Source: Pseudomonadota bacterium (GTDB lineage Bacteria; Pseudomonadota; Alphaproteobacteria; Rhodospirillales; Casp-alpha2). From it: a stretch of 32,799 bases of DNA. Each line of letters begins with the position of its first letter. The first letter of the stretch is position 1. This document shows, piece by piece, positions 15,404 to 23,153 of this stretch. Where the stretch lies: contig JAQBYB010000028.1 of assembly GCA_027624235.1 (NCBI GenBank), forward strand, positions 1 through 32,799, written 5' to 3'. The notes below the pieces were generated by a model. It was not told the DNA's origin, did not search any database, and worked only from the letters and a program-made list of their open reading frames with translations. The translations under genes were made by a program, and so were the position numbers.

Positions 15404-15606
15404 CGTTCCCCCCAAACGAAGGCTTCCTCGATCAGGAATTCCCAATTTCTTGGGGTGTCGGGGTAATCGGGCTTGAGATCGACCTCAAGCATATAGCGCT
15501 CGCCTTGTTCGGCGCGTTTGCGAATGGCGACGAGAAGATCAACAAACATGGAGACTTCCGAGTGTTCGATAATCAGGTCGCTTAACAGCATGGGAGGCAG
15601 TGACAT
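15400..15606 (-). CDS. Tiny unknown protein, first gene of the cysG operon, 68 aa
   Basis: A 68-residue cytoplasmic-looking protein with an amphipathic helix (MFVDLLVAIRKRAEQGERY, about 20-38) and a strand-like tail containing PDYPDTPRNWEFLIEEAFVWGER. AAAGG lies about 11 bases upstream of the ATG; an in-frame ATG at codon 6 is possible. It is coupled by a 4-bp overlap to the 69-aa gene, then to cysG. I do not recognise a family. The preceding 61 bp carry a 9-bp direct repeat. Confidence 0.68.
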   Translation of the reverse strand: MSLPPMLLSDLIIEHSEVSMFVDLLVAIRKRAEQGERYMLEVDLKPDYPDTPRNWEFLIEEAFVWGER

Positions 15607-15633
15607 AACGTAAGGGGCCTTTCTTGAGTTTCA

Positions 15634-15656
15634 CTATATATGACTCTCTATATATG
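15634..15656. repeat. Tandem direct repeat upstream of the cysG operon
   Basis: Two exact copies of CTATATATG (15634-15642 and 15648-15656) lie 14 bp apart in the short gap before the first gene of the cysG operon. They could be a regulator's tandem half-sites or overlapping -10 boxes. No function is assigned. Confidence 0.35.
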
Positions 15657-15667
15657 TCTGTTCTGGC

Positions 15668-16612
15668 TTATTTCGAATCGGCGACCCGATCCATGAACCG
15701 GGCGCGGTACATCAAACGACCGCCATCGGTGTCGGGATGATCGCTGAACCCTGTACGGCGGTGCAAAACATTATTGCAAATCAATCCTTGGCCCGCAGTC
15801 AGACGCCATCGGACTTTCGGCTCATCGGGTTCATCAAAAATCGATTTCAGGGCGTTACGGGCGGCCAGGACCAGGGCGTCGTCTTTCCATACAATATGGC
15901 GCTTGCGGTCGGTGAAGCGCATATGCAAATGACCGCCAATGACGGAAAACACCGGACCGGTCTGGGCATCGCGGATGTTAACGCCGTTTTCGACGTTTTC
16001 CGGAATGGTCAGGACATCTTCGCCCATCAAGGCGGTGATGAAGTCCGGGTTGTCATCGCGCAGCCGGATGTAAACGATTTCGGGATCAATTAATTCCGAA
16101 AGACCGCCTTCCTCGGCGGCGCGGCGGCAATGCAGAAGAAACCCCCTCACTTGGCCGGACGGTGTATTGTAATAACCGTCCGTGTGCCAACTCAGCGGCT
16201 TGTCGGTATAAGGAATATACGTTTCCCGTCGGCCGCTTCCGGCAACGGAGATTTCAGTAATCCCGTCTTCGCCGGTGCATAAAGGCTGATCGAATCGGAC
16301 CAGACCAAAATGCTGGGCCAAAGCCAAGGCATCTTCCTTGGTCGCGTCGGGCGTGGAAACGTATATCGCCATGTTGAATTTGCGGCAGCGATCCAGAATG
16401 GCCTGCCTTTCTTCCGCGTTCGGGGCGCGAATATTGACCACCGGCACCACTAAGGTATCGGGCGATACGGGAAAGTTTTTCAGTTTTTGGCGGCGCCAAT
16501 CCTCATAAGCGCCGGGATTGTGCAAATCGAACGGCGCGACGGCCCCCTCCCCCTTCAAAAGCGAAGGGGTGGCGTGGGAAGGCGCGATGATTTTGGGTTC
16601 CGCTGATACCAT
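15668..16612 (-). CDS. TauD/TfdA-family Fe(II)/2-oxoglutarate-dependent dioxygenase
   Basis: A 314-residue cytoplasmic enzyme with the metal triad: His143-Thr-Asp145 in SWHTDGYYN and distal His284 in NNVLHRRTGF. The Arg-rich C-terminal segment (Arg299 to Arg310) would bind 2-oxoglutarate. Relatives include taurine dioxygenase, which releases sulfite from sulfonates, but the family's substrates are broad and cannot be read from the sequence. The ATG at 16612 lacks a good ribosome site; a TTG ten codons upstream (16642) is possible. It is divergent from dsrA and shares a 232-bp control region with it, suggesting linked expression. Confidence 0.82.
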   Translation of the reverse strand: MVSAEPKIIAPSHATPSLLKGEGAVAPFDLHNPGAYEDWRRQKLKNFPVSPDTLVVPVVNIRAPNAEERQAILDRCRKFNMAIYVSTPDATKEDALALAQHFGLVRFDQPLCTGEDGITEISVAGSGRRETYIPYTDKPLSWHTDGYYNTPSGQVRGFLLHCRRAAEEGGLSELIDPEIVYIRLRDDNPDFITALMGEDVLTIPENVENGVNIRDAQTGPVFSVIGGHLHMRFTDRKRHIVWKDDALVLAARNALKSIFDEPDEPKVRWRLTAGQGLICNNVLHRRTGFSDHPDTDGGRLMYRARFMDRVADSK

Positions 16613-16662
16613 TAAAATGACCGATATTTCGAGTCGCGGCAAAAGCGCCGCATCCCTTACCC

Positions 16663-16682
16663 ATAAGCCCCTTAGGGCTTAT
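16663..16682. promoter_or_regulatory. Perfect dyad in the dioxygenase/dsrA divergent region
   Basis: ATAAGCCC-CTTA-GGGCTTAT has eight-base perfect arms and a four-base spacer. It lies 13 bp upstream of the -35 box of the predicted dsrA promoter and 50 bp upstream of the dioxygenase ATG. No T-run follows on either strand, so an operator is likelier than a terminator. Confidence 0.5.
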
Positions 16683-16695
16683 ATAAAGTTCCCTC

Positions 16696-16723
16696 TTGAT
16701 AATTTACATTTTTTGAATATGAT
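16696..16723 (+). promoter_or_regulatory. Predicted sigma-70-type promoter of the dsr operon
   Basis: TTGATA (16696-16701) and TATGAT (16718-16723) each match the consensus at five of six positions and are separated by 16 bp. Transcription would start near 16730, leaving an untranslated leader of about 115 bases before dsrA. No other pair in the gap matches as well. Confidence 0.55.
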
Positions 16724-16844
16724 CTGTCCAGTTGATGGATTTTAATTTTTCTGCCAGCCAATAAAAACAAAACAAAAAGCAGGGAAAAAATTCATCTCCG
16801 AAACAGAGTGATGTACACATAACTGTGCAGGTGGAGGCACATCA

Positions 16845-18125
16845 ATGGCTAAGAAAAAAGCGACCAAAAAACACAAGACCCCCCTTCTTGATCAGCTCGA
16901 AAGTGGGCCGTGGCCCAGTTTCGTCTCCGGACTGAAGCGTCTTGCTGATGATGACGGCACCGCTCACGGCGCCATGATGAACGACCTCATGGGTCAGCTG
17001 GAACAATCCTACAAAAACCGGCGCGGCTATTGGAAGGGTGGCACGGTCAGTGTCTTTGGTTACGGTGGCGGGATCATTCCCCGGTTTTCCGAAGTGGCGA
17101 AAGACTTTCCCGAATCGTCTGAATTCCACACTTTGCGCGTACAGCCCCCCGCCGGCTTTCATTACGACACCAAGGTGCTCCGCGATTTGTGCGACATTTG
17201 GGAAGAACATGGCGCCGGATTGATCGCCTTTCATGGCCAAAGCGGCGACATCATGTTCCAGGGCTGCAAGACCGAAAATGTCCAGCCCGCCTTCGACGCT
17301 TTAAATAAGATCGGTTTTGATCTGGGCGGCGCCGGTCCGGCGCTGCGGACCGCCATGAGCTGCGTCGGCCACGCCCGTTGTGAACAATCGTGCTATGACG
17401 AGGTCAGGGCCCACCGCCAGATCATCAACGCCTTCCTCGACGAAATGCATCGCCCGGCGTTGCCGTACAAATTCAAATTTAAGTTCTCCGGTTGCGCCAA
17501 CGACTGTGTAAACGCCATTCACCGCGCCGATTTCGCGGTCATCGGCACCTGGCGCGACGCCATGAAGGTCAACCAGGACGAGGTCAAAAAGTACGTTGCC
17601 AAAGCCGGTCGCAAGTACACCATCGACAACGTCATTACCCGTTGCCCGACCAATGCGCTTAGCCTCAACGACGATGACACCTTAGACGTCGATAACAAAA
17701 GCTGCGTGCGTTGCATGCACTGCATCAACGTCATGACCAAGGCGCTGTCGCCGGGTGATGACAAGGGCGCCACCATCCTGATGGGTGGCAAGCGGTCGTT
17801 GAAAATCGGCGATACCATGGGCTCCGTCATCATTCCGTTCATGAAGCTCGAAACCGATGAAGATTTTGACAAGCTTGAAGAGCTGGCTGAGAAGTGCATC
17901 GAGTTCTTCGCCGAAAATGCCCTTGAGCACGAGCGCATCGGTGAAACCATTGATCGTATTGGTCTTGCCAACTTCCTGGATGGGATCGATGTCGAAGTCG
18001 ACATCAACATGATCGCCCACCCGAGGACGAATTCCTACGTCCGCACGGATGACTTTGACGAAGAAGCGGAAAAATGGCGTCAGCGGCACGGCGGTGATAA
18101 AGCGCCGGCGGCGGCAGCCGAATAA
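16845..18125 (+). CDS. dsrA: Reverse dissimilatory sulfite reductase, alpha subunit DsrA
   Basis: A 426-residue cytoplasmic subunit. The siroheme/[4Fe-4S] cysteines are Cys173-x5-Cys179 (CVGHARC) and Cys217-x3-Cys221 (GCANDC). An inserted ferredoxin domain supplies Cys267 (RCPTNAL) and Cys287, 290 and 293 (CVRCMHC). With DsrB it forms an alpha2beta2 enzyme; in sulfur oxidisers it runs towards sulfite. The oxidative assignment rests on co-occurrence with dsrEFH and dsrL, which sulfate reducers normally lack, plus sox genes. GGTGGAGG precedes the ATG. First gene of the operon. Confidence 0.97.
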   Translation: MAKKKATKKHKTPLLDQLESGPWPSFVSGLKRLADDDGTAHGAMMNDLMGQLEQSYKNRRGYWKGGTVSVFGYGGGIIPRFSEVAKDFPESSEFHTLRVQPPAGFHYDTKVLRDLCDIWEEHGAGLIAFHGQSGDIMFQGCKTENVQPAFDALNKIGFDLGGAGPALRTAMSCVGHARCEQSCYDEVRAHRQIINAFLDEMHRPALPYKFKFKFSGCANDCVNAIHRADFAVIGTWRDAMKVNQDEVKKYVAKAGRKYTIDNVITRCPTNALSLNDDDTLDVDNKSCVRCMHCINVMTKALSPGDDKGATILMGGKRSLKIGDTMGSVIIPFMKLETDEDFDKLEELAEKCIEFFAENALEHERIGETIDRIGLANFLDGIDVEVDINMIAHPRTNSYVRTDDFDEEAEKWRQRHGGDKAPAAAAE

Positions 18126-18173
18126 AGCTGCTCTAAAACCCTGAACGCTTATTAACGTAATGGAAGATCACTG

Positions 18174-19256
18174 ATGACCGAAGCAAAGACAGAACCGCGC
18201 CGCCCTATCGAAACCGGCGTCCCCGATCCGTTCCCCTATATGCATCCGTTAATGAAGAAGAACTACGGCAATTGGGACTGGCATGACCGCCTTCGTCCCG
18301 GCGTTCTCCATCATGTCGCCAAGAACGGTGACGAAATATGGACCGTTCGCGCCGGCACCCAGCGCCAGATGGATGTCTACACCATTCGCAAACTGTGTGA
18401 TATCGGCGACACATTTGCCGAAGGCCATGTCCGCTTCACGACGCGCAGCAATATCGAATTCATGGTGTCGACTGAGGCGCAGATCGCGCCGTTGATCAAA
18501 AAGCTTGAGGCCGAGGGCTTCCCCGTCGGCGGCACCGGAAATTCGGTTTCCATGATTTCCCACACCCAGGGCTGGCTGCACTGCGACATCCCCGGCACTG
18601 ATGCGTCGGGCGTCGTTAAGTCGCTGATGGATGAGCTCTACGGCGAATTCGTGACCGAAGAGATGCCCAACCGGGTTCGCATCACCACGTCGTGCTGCCA
18701 AGTCAACTGCGGCGGCCAGGGCGACATCGCCATCAACGTCCAATACACCAAGCCGCCGGTCATCAACCATGATCTGGTCGCCAATACGTGCGAACGCCCG
18801 GCGGTGATCGCCCGTTGCCCGGTAGCTGCGATCCGACCGGCCATGGTCAACGGCAAGGCGTCGTTGGAAGTGGACGAGAAAAAATGCATTTGCTGCGGTG
18901 CCTGCTATCCGCCCTGCCCGCCCATGCAGATCAATTCCGAAGATTCGACGAAGCTGGCGATTTGGGTCGGCGGCAAGCATTCCAATGCCCGCTCCAAGCC
19001 GGCCTTCCACAAACTGGTGGCAGCCAACCTTCCGAACAATGCCCCTCGATGGCCTGAAGTCGCCGATGTGGTTAAGCGTATTCTTTTCGCCTACAAAGAA
19101 GACGCCCGCGATTTTGAGCGGGTCGGCGAATGGATTGACCGGATCGGCTGGCCGCGCTTCTTCGAACTCACGGACCTTCCGTTCACCCGACATTTAATTG
19201 ACGATTATCGGAGCGGGCGGAGCTCACTTAACGCTTCGGCCCACGTCCACTTCTAA
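18174..19256 (+). CDS. dsrB: Reverse dissimilatory sulfite reductase, beta subunit DsrB
   Basis: A 360-residue partner of DsrA. Siroheme-site cysteines appear at Cys137 (GWLHCDIP) and in TTSCCQVNCGGQGD (171-184). The ferredoxin domain has Cys215 (ARCPVAAI) and the cluster CICCGACYPPC (238-248). Basic residues Arg89 and Arg91 in the RFTTRSNIEF stretch fit the substrate pocket. It starts 48 bp after dsrA, with GGAAG upstream. Confidence 0.97.
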   Translation: MTEAKTEPRRPIETGVPDPFPYMHPLMKKNYGNWDWHDRLRPGVLHHVAKNGDEIWTVRAGTQRQMDVYTIRKLCDIGDTFAEGHVRFTTRSNIEFMVSTEAQIAPLIKKLEAEGFPVGGTGNSVSMISHTQGWLHCDIPGTDASGVVKSLMDELYGEFVTEEMPNRVRITTSCCQVNCGGQGDIAINVQYTKPPVINHDLVANTCERPAVIARCPVAAIRPAMVNGKASLEVDEKKCICCGACYPPCPPMQINSEDSTKLAIWVGGKHSNARSKPAFHKLVAANLPNNAPRWPEVADVVKRILFAYKEDARDFERVGEWIDRIGWPRFFELTDLPFTRHLIDDYRSGRSSLNASAHVHF

Positions 19257-19285
19257 GGTCTTTGAGAATACATAGAGGATAACCG

Positions 19286-19645
19286 ATGAAATTCGGAATT
19301 TTGGTAAATGAAGGCCCATTTACGCATCAAGCGTCGGATTCGGCACTCCAGTTCGTAACCGCGGCGCTGAAAAAAGGCCACGAAATCGTCCGTGTGTTTT
19401 TCTATCACGACGGCGTTAACAACTCGACCAAGTTCTCCGATCCGCCATCGGACGATCGCAATATCGTCAAGCTTTGGTCGGCGCTGGCAGAAGAACACGG
19501 CGTTGAATTGATCGTCTGTGTCGCCGCCGCCATGCGCCGCGGCATCAATGATGAAGTTTTGGCGCCAGGCTTTCAAATTTCAGGTCTCGGCCAACTGGTC
19601 GAAGCCGGAATCAATGCTGACCGTCTCGTCGTTTTCGGGGATTGA
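19286..19645 (+). CDS. dsrE: Sulfurtransferase subunit DsrE
   Basis: A 119-residue DsrE/F-fold protein. Cys78 in ELIVCVAAAMRRG is at exactly the position of the active cysteine of Allochromatium vinosum DsrE, which carries sulfur on its way to DsrC. It forms the DsrE2F2H2 hexamer with the next two genes. The dsrEFH set is a marker of sulfur oxidisers rather than sulfate reducers. AGAGGA lies ahead of the ATG. Confidence 0.95.
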   Translation: MKFGILVNEGPFTHQASDSALQFVTAALKKGHEIVRVFFYHDGVNNSTKFSDPPSDDRNIVKLWSALAEEHGVELIVCVAAAMRRGINDEVLAPGFQISGLGQLVEAGINADRLVVFGD

Positions 19646-19655
19646 GGGAAGCATC

Positions 19656-20048
19656 ATGGCAGAGGAATTTGACGACGAATTTGACGGTCCCGTTAAACGG
19701 TTCCTTTTCGTCAACCGTAAGGCGCCTTACGGCACAGTGTACGCGCTTGAAAGCCTGGAAGTGGTCTTGATTTCCGCCGCTTTCGACCAGGATGTCAGCC
19801 TTGTTTTCATGGACGACGGCGTCTTCCAGATCGTCAAGGACCAGAATACGGATGGCATCAACATCAAGAACTTCTCGCGCACCTATCGGGCACTTGAAGG
19901 CTACGATGTCGAAAAGCTTTACGTCGAAAAAGAATCCCTCGAAGCCCGTGGCCTGAGTGAGGATGACCTTCTGGTGCCGGTGGAGGTTCTCGACAGCAAG
20001 GCGCTCAGCGAACTGATGAACGCCCAAGACGTGGTGATTTCGGCATGA
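19656..20048 (+). CDS. dsrF: DsrEFH complex subunit DsrF
   Basis: A 130-residue TusC/DsrF-like protein. It starts at ATG 19656, with GAGGGAAG upstream; a frame from 19518 overlapping dsrE is spurious. The N-terminus is acidic, then KRFLFVNRKAPYGTVYALESLEVVL is typical of the family. It contains no cysteine at all, so here it can only be structural. It begins 10 bp after dsrE and overlaps dsrH by 4 bp. Confidence 0.94.
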   Translation: MAEEFDDEFDGPVKRFLFVNRKAPYGTVYALESLEVVLISAAFDQDVSLVFMDDGVFQIVKDQNTDGINIKNFSRTYRALEGYDVEKLYVEKESLEARGLSEDDLLVPVEVLDSKALSELMNAQDVVISA

Positions 20049-20365
20049 GTGGGGATATGAAAATGCTTCATGTGGTCAACAAGTCGCCGTTCGAGAAAAG
20101 CTCCCTTTCCAGTTGTCTCAGGGTGGCGAAGAACGACAGCGGTATCTTGTTGATTGAGGACGGCGTCTTTGGCGCGCTTCAGGGAACCAGCGTTACCGAT
20201 GAAATCGCCGGGCGGTCCGCTGACTTTAAAATATACGTTCTCGGCCCCGATCTTGCGGCCCGGGGGTTGAGCGAAAAACCAATTATCGACGGCATTGAGA
20301 TTATTGATTATGAAGGCTTCGTGGATTTAGCCGTCGAACACGGCGCCGTGAATTCATGGCTGTAA
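20045..20365 (+). CDS. dsrH: DsrEFH complex subunit DsrH
   Basis: A 106-residue TusB/DsrH-like protein with one cysteine in KSSLSSCLRVA. The first ATG overlaps the dsrF stop (ATGA). Starting at the fifth codon (ATG 20057) would give 102 residues and place the cysteine at position 20, matching the A. vinosum protein, so that start is plausible. It completes the sulfur-relay hexamer. Confidence 0.93.
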   Translation: MSGDMKMLHVVNKSPFEKSSLSSCLRVAKNDSGILLIEDGVFGALQGTSVTDEIAGRSADFKIYVLGPDLAARGLSEKPIIDGIEIIDYEGFVDLAVEHGAVNSWL

Positions 20366-20404
20366 TCAAAGCCACACAAATTATTACCAAGGAGGATTAA
20401 AACT

Positions 20405-20737
20405 ATGACTTACACACTTGATGGCGCAACCATTCCCGCCGATGAGGAAGGATACCTCTCCGACCTCAGTGTCTGGAACAAAGAACTGGCTGGTTTGATC
20501 GCCAAGGACGAAAACATCGAGATGAACGACGACCACTGGGAAGTGGTGAACTTCCTCCGCGATTATTATGAGGAATATCAGATCGCCCCGGCCATCCGGG
20601 TGTTGACCAAGGCAGTCAAAAAGTCCCTCGGCGACGACAAAGGCAACAGCAAGTACCTGTACGAACTGTTTCCCTATGGTCCCGCTAAACAGGCCTGCAA
20701 AATCGCCGGCCTGCCGAAACCGACGGGCTGCATCTAA
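20405..20737 (+). CDS. dsrC: Sulfur carrier DsrC
   Basis: A 110-residue protein with the DsrC/TusE C-terminal arm GPAKQACKIAGLPKPTGCI (92-110). Both functional cysteines are present, Cys98 and the penultimate Cys109, separated by ten residues, so this is a true DsrC able to form the intramolecular trisulfide. It accepts sulfur from DsrEFH and presents it to DsrAB; its trisulfide is handled by DsrMKJOP. AAGGAGG is the strongest ribosome site of the operon, in line with the protein's high abundance elsewhere. Confidence 0.97.
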   Translation: MTYTLDGATIPADEEGYLSDLSVWNKELAGLIAKDENIEMNDDHWEVVNFLRDYYEEYQIAPAIRVLTKAVKKSLGDDKGNSKYLYELFPYGPAKQACKIAGLPKPTGCI

Positions 20738-20782
20738 CTTTACAACTTCAGCCCTTGGGGAAAGGAGAGCACCAGCAATACC

Positions 20783-20801
20783 GCCGGCATAGCCTGCGGG
20801 C
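20783..20801 (+). promoter_or_regulatory. Stem-loop in the dsrC-dsrM gap
   Basis: GCCGGCA (20783-20789) and TGCGGGC (20795-20801) pair except for one G-G mismatch around a five-base loop. A perfect AAGGAG at 20762-20767 lies upstream of it, about 48 bases before the dsrM ATG and too far for normal use. The hairpin may bring that site closer or set expression below dsrC. Confidence 0.35.
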
Positions 20802-20815
20802 ACTGCGGCACTGAC

Positions 20816-21556
20816 ATGATCACTGCAATTTATGCATCTCTTTTTTATATTGCGACGCTGATTCTTGTCGGCGGGGTGGCCTTTAAGGTCAGGCAATACG
20901 CGCTGACCCCTGCCCCCCTGAAAATCGCGATGACGCCGGCGCCGACGACCACCGGCGGCGTCGTCTTTCGAATGTTCCGCGAGGTGGTGTTCTTCGAAAG
21001 CCTGTTCAAGTCGAACAAATGGATTTGGCTGTTCGGCTATATCTTTCATGCCGCGTTGGTCTTGGTGCTACTCCGGCATCTGCGATATTTCACTGAACCT
21101 GTCTGGTTCTGGGTTGGCTTGATTCAACCGTTTGGCTTGTACGCCGGTTTTGCCGCCGTTATCGGCCTGGCTGGGTTGTGGGTTCGGCGCTTCACCGTTG
21201 AGCGGGTCCGGTACATCTCCAGCCCCTCCGATCATCTAATGCTGGCCCTGTTAGTAGCCATTTTCACCAGCGGTCTGTTCATGCGGTATGTGGAACGCAT
21301 CGACATCGTCGCCTTGAAAGCATTCATCCTGGGGCTGTTGTATTTTGACTGGCAACCGATGCCGGCCGACCCGGTATTGATGGTCCACCTAGGGCTGGTC
21401 ATCACCTTGATGATCATCTTCCCGCTGTCGAAGCTCCTGCACGCGCCCGGCGTCTTCTTCAGCCCGACCCGCAACCAGGTCGACAACCCGCGTGAACAAC
21501 GCCATCAGGCGCCGTGGGCGGCAAAAATGTATCCGCGCGCCAGTAGCGGCGAATAA
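20816..21556 (+). CDS. dsrM: Membrane cytochrome b subunit DsrM
   Basis: A 246-residue NarI-like protein with about five to six hydrophobic helices. Histidines in the membrane helices (His78 in YIFHAALVL, His88, His140 and His191) are candidate haem b ligands. It anchors DsrK and exchanges electrons with the quinone pool. No ribosome site lies within 15 bases of the ATG; the reading frame stays open upstream but offers no other start codon near the distant AAGGAG. Confidence 0.92.
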   Translation: MITAIYASLFYIATLILVGGVAFKVRQYALTPAPLKIAMTPAPTTTGGVVFRMFREVVFFESLFKSNKWIWLFGYIFHAALVLVLLRHLRYFTEPVWFWVGLIQPFGLYAGFAAVIGLAGLWVRRFTVERVRYISSPSDHLMLALLVAIFTSGLFMRYVERIDIVALKAFILGLLYFDWQPMPADPVLMVHLGLVITLMIIFPLSKLLHAPGVFFSPTRNQVDNPREQRHQAPWAAKMYPRASSGE

Positions 21557-21568
21557 GAGAGGGCACCG

Positions 21569-23149
21569 ATGGCCATTTTTGACGTTCCCACTCTTAAGGA
21601 TTTCCTCGATATTCCGAAAATCCAGGAAGGCGCCATGGCCCACAGTAAGCCCTTCGTCGCCTCCCCGGAACACCAGCAAAAACTAGGTTTCCCCGGCGAA
21701 TTGGTCGACGGTTGGGAAGACAAGGCGATCGCAAAATTCGGCGACCTGCTGGGCCGGTACCGCAGCCTGCAGGTGTATATGGATTCCTGCGTCAAATGCG
21801 GCGCCTGCACCGACAAATGCCACTACTTCCTCGGCACCGGCGACCCCAAAAACATGCCGGTGGCGCGCCAGGATCTGATGCGCCAAGTCTATCGGCGCTA
21901 TTTCACCTTTGCCGGTAAATGGTTTCCGTGGCTGGTCGGCGCCAAGGACATGACCAAAAAAGTCCTCGACGACTGGTATTCCTATTTCCACCAATGTTCG
22001 CAATGCCGCCGCTGTGCCGTCTATTGCCCCTATGGCATCGACACGGCGGAAATCTCCATGGCCGCGCGGGAAATCATGGACAGCGTCGGCCAGGGCCAGA
22101 AGTACTGCAACGAAATCATCGGCAAGGTGCATGAGAAGAGCAACAATCTGGGCCTTCCCGCCAAGGCCCTGAAAGCGACCCTGGAAGACCTCGAAGAAGA
22201 CATTGAGGATGAAACCGGGATTAAAGTGAGGCTGCCGCTGGACGTCGAAGGCGCCGATATTCTGTTGGTCACGCCGAGCGCCGATTTCGTCGCCGAGCCC
22301 CACGTTGACGGCCTGATCGGGTATGCCAAGGTGTTTCATCAGGCCGGCGCCAGCTGGACGATAAGCTCCTACGCGTCGGAGGCCGCCAATTTCGCGATGT
22401 TCATCGGTTCCTACGAACAGATGCACGATATCGCCGAGCGTATCCGCAAGGCGGCTCAGGATTTAGGCGTCAAACGTATTGTCGTCGGTGAATGCGGCCA
22501 CGCCTGGCGGGTTGCCTACAATTTCTGGAACACGCTGGCCGGTCCCTTTGATTTCCTCGATCCCAACTATCCGGTGCCGATGCACATCTGCGAATACACC
22601 CACGACCTGATCGAGGAAGGCAAACTGAAATTCGACAAGTCCGCCAACGATCACATGACGCTGACCTACCATGATTCATGCAACGTCGCGCGCGCTTCGC
22701 GGATGGGCGACAAACCCGGTGGACAATTCGAGTTCCCCCGCGACATCATCAAGGCGGTCTGCAACAACTACGTCGACATGGCCGCCGACACCATCCGCGA
22801 AAGCACCTATTGCTGCGGCGGCGGCGGCGGGCTGCTGACCGACGACCTGATGGAATTACGGGTCAAGGGCGCCCTGCCCCGCATGCAGGCCTTGAAACAA
22901 GTCACCGAAAACAACGGCGTCACCCACATGGCGGCGATTTGCGCGATCTGCAAGAGCCAGTTCGCCAAGGTGATGCCCTATTACGGATTCGAGATGGACG
23001 GCATTGTCAGCATCCATCAACTGGTCTCCAACGCCCTTATTATGGACGGCCAGAATACAGGCGAGGACCCCGAAGAGGACCCCGCCCCCGAAAAGGAAAC
23101 CGACAAGGATCCCAAAACCCCTGAAATTTCCGCGGCCGAAGGACCCTAG
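21569..23149 (+). CDS. dsrK: Heterodisulfide-reductase-like iron-sulfur protein DsrK
   Basis: A 526-residue HdrD-like subunit. Two [4Fe-4S] motifs sit at CVKCGACTDKC (74-84) and CSQCRRCAVYC (143-153). Two cysteine-rich CCG domains follow, seen in HDSCNVAR and STYCCGGGGG, which hold the special cluster that works on disulfides. It is the likely site for DsrC trisulfide or disulfide turnover. The last ~31 residues are an Asp/Glu/Pro-rich tail that looks disordered. AGAGAGGG lies ahead of the ATG. Confidence 0.95.
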   Translation: MAIFDVPTLKDFLDIPKIQEGAMAHSKPFVASPEHQQKLGFPGELVDGWEDKAIAKFGDLLGRYRSLQVYMDSCVKCGACTDKCHYFLGTGDPKNMPVARQDLMRQVYRRYFTFAGKWFPWLVGAKDMTKKVLDDWYSYFHQCSQCRRCAVYCPYGIDTAEISMAAREIMDSVGQGQKYCNEIIGKVHEKSNNLGLPAKALKATLEDLEEDIEDETGIKVRLPLDVEGADILLVTPSADFVAEPHVDGLIGYAKVFHQAGASWTISSYASEAANFAMFIGSYEQMHDIAERIRKAAQDLGVKRIVVGECGHAWRVAYNFWNTLAGPFDFLDPNYPVPMHICEYTHDLIEEGKLKFDKSANDHMTLTYHDSCNVARASRMGDKPGGQFEFPRDIIKAVCNNYVDMAADTIRESTYCCGGGGGLLTDDLMELRVKGALPRMQALKQVTENNGVTHMAAICAICKSQFAKVMPYYGFEMDGIVSIHQLVSNALIMDGQNTGEDPEEDPAPEKETDKDPKTPEISAAEGP

Positions 23150-23153
23150 CCCC

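Noticed and set aside
19518-19655. N-terminal extension of dsrF overlapping dsrE
   Set aside because: ATG 19656 has a good ribosome site and gives normal DsrF length.
23004-23153. 50-codon N-terminal extension of the first dsrL
   Set aside because: It overlaps the end of dsrK in another frame and is a Pro/Lys/Arg-rich artefact; the family begins near ATG 23154.
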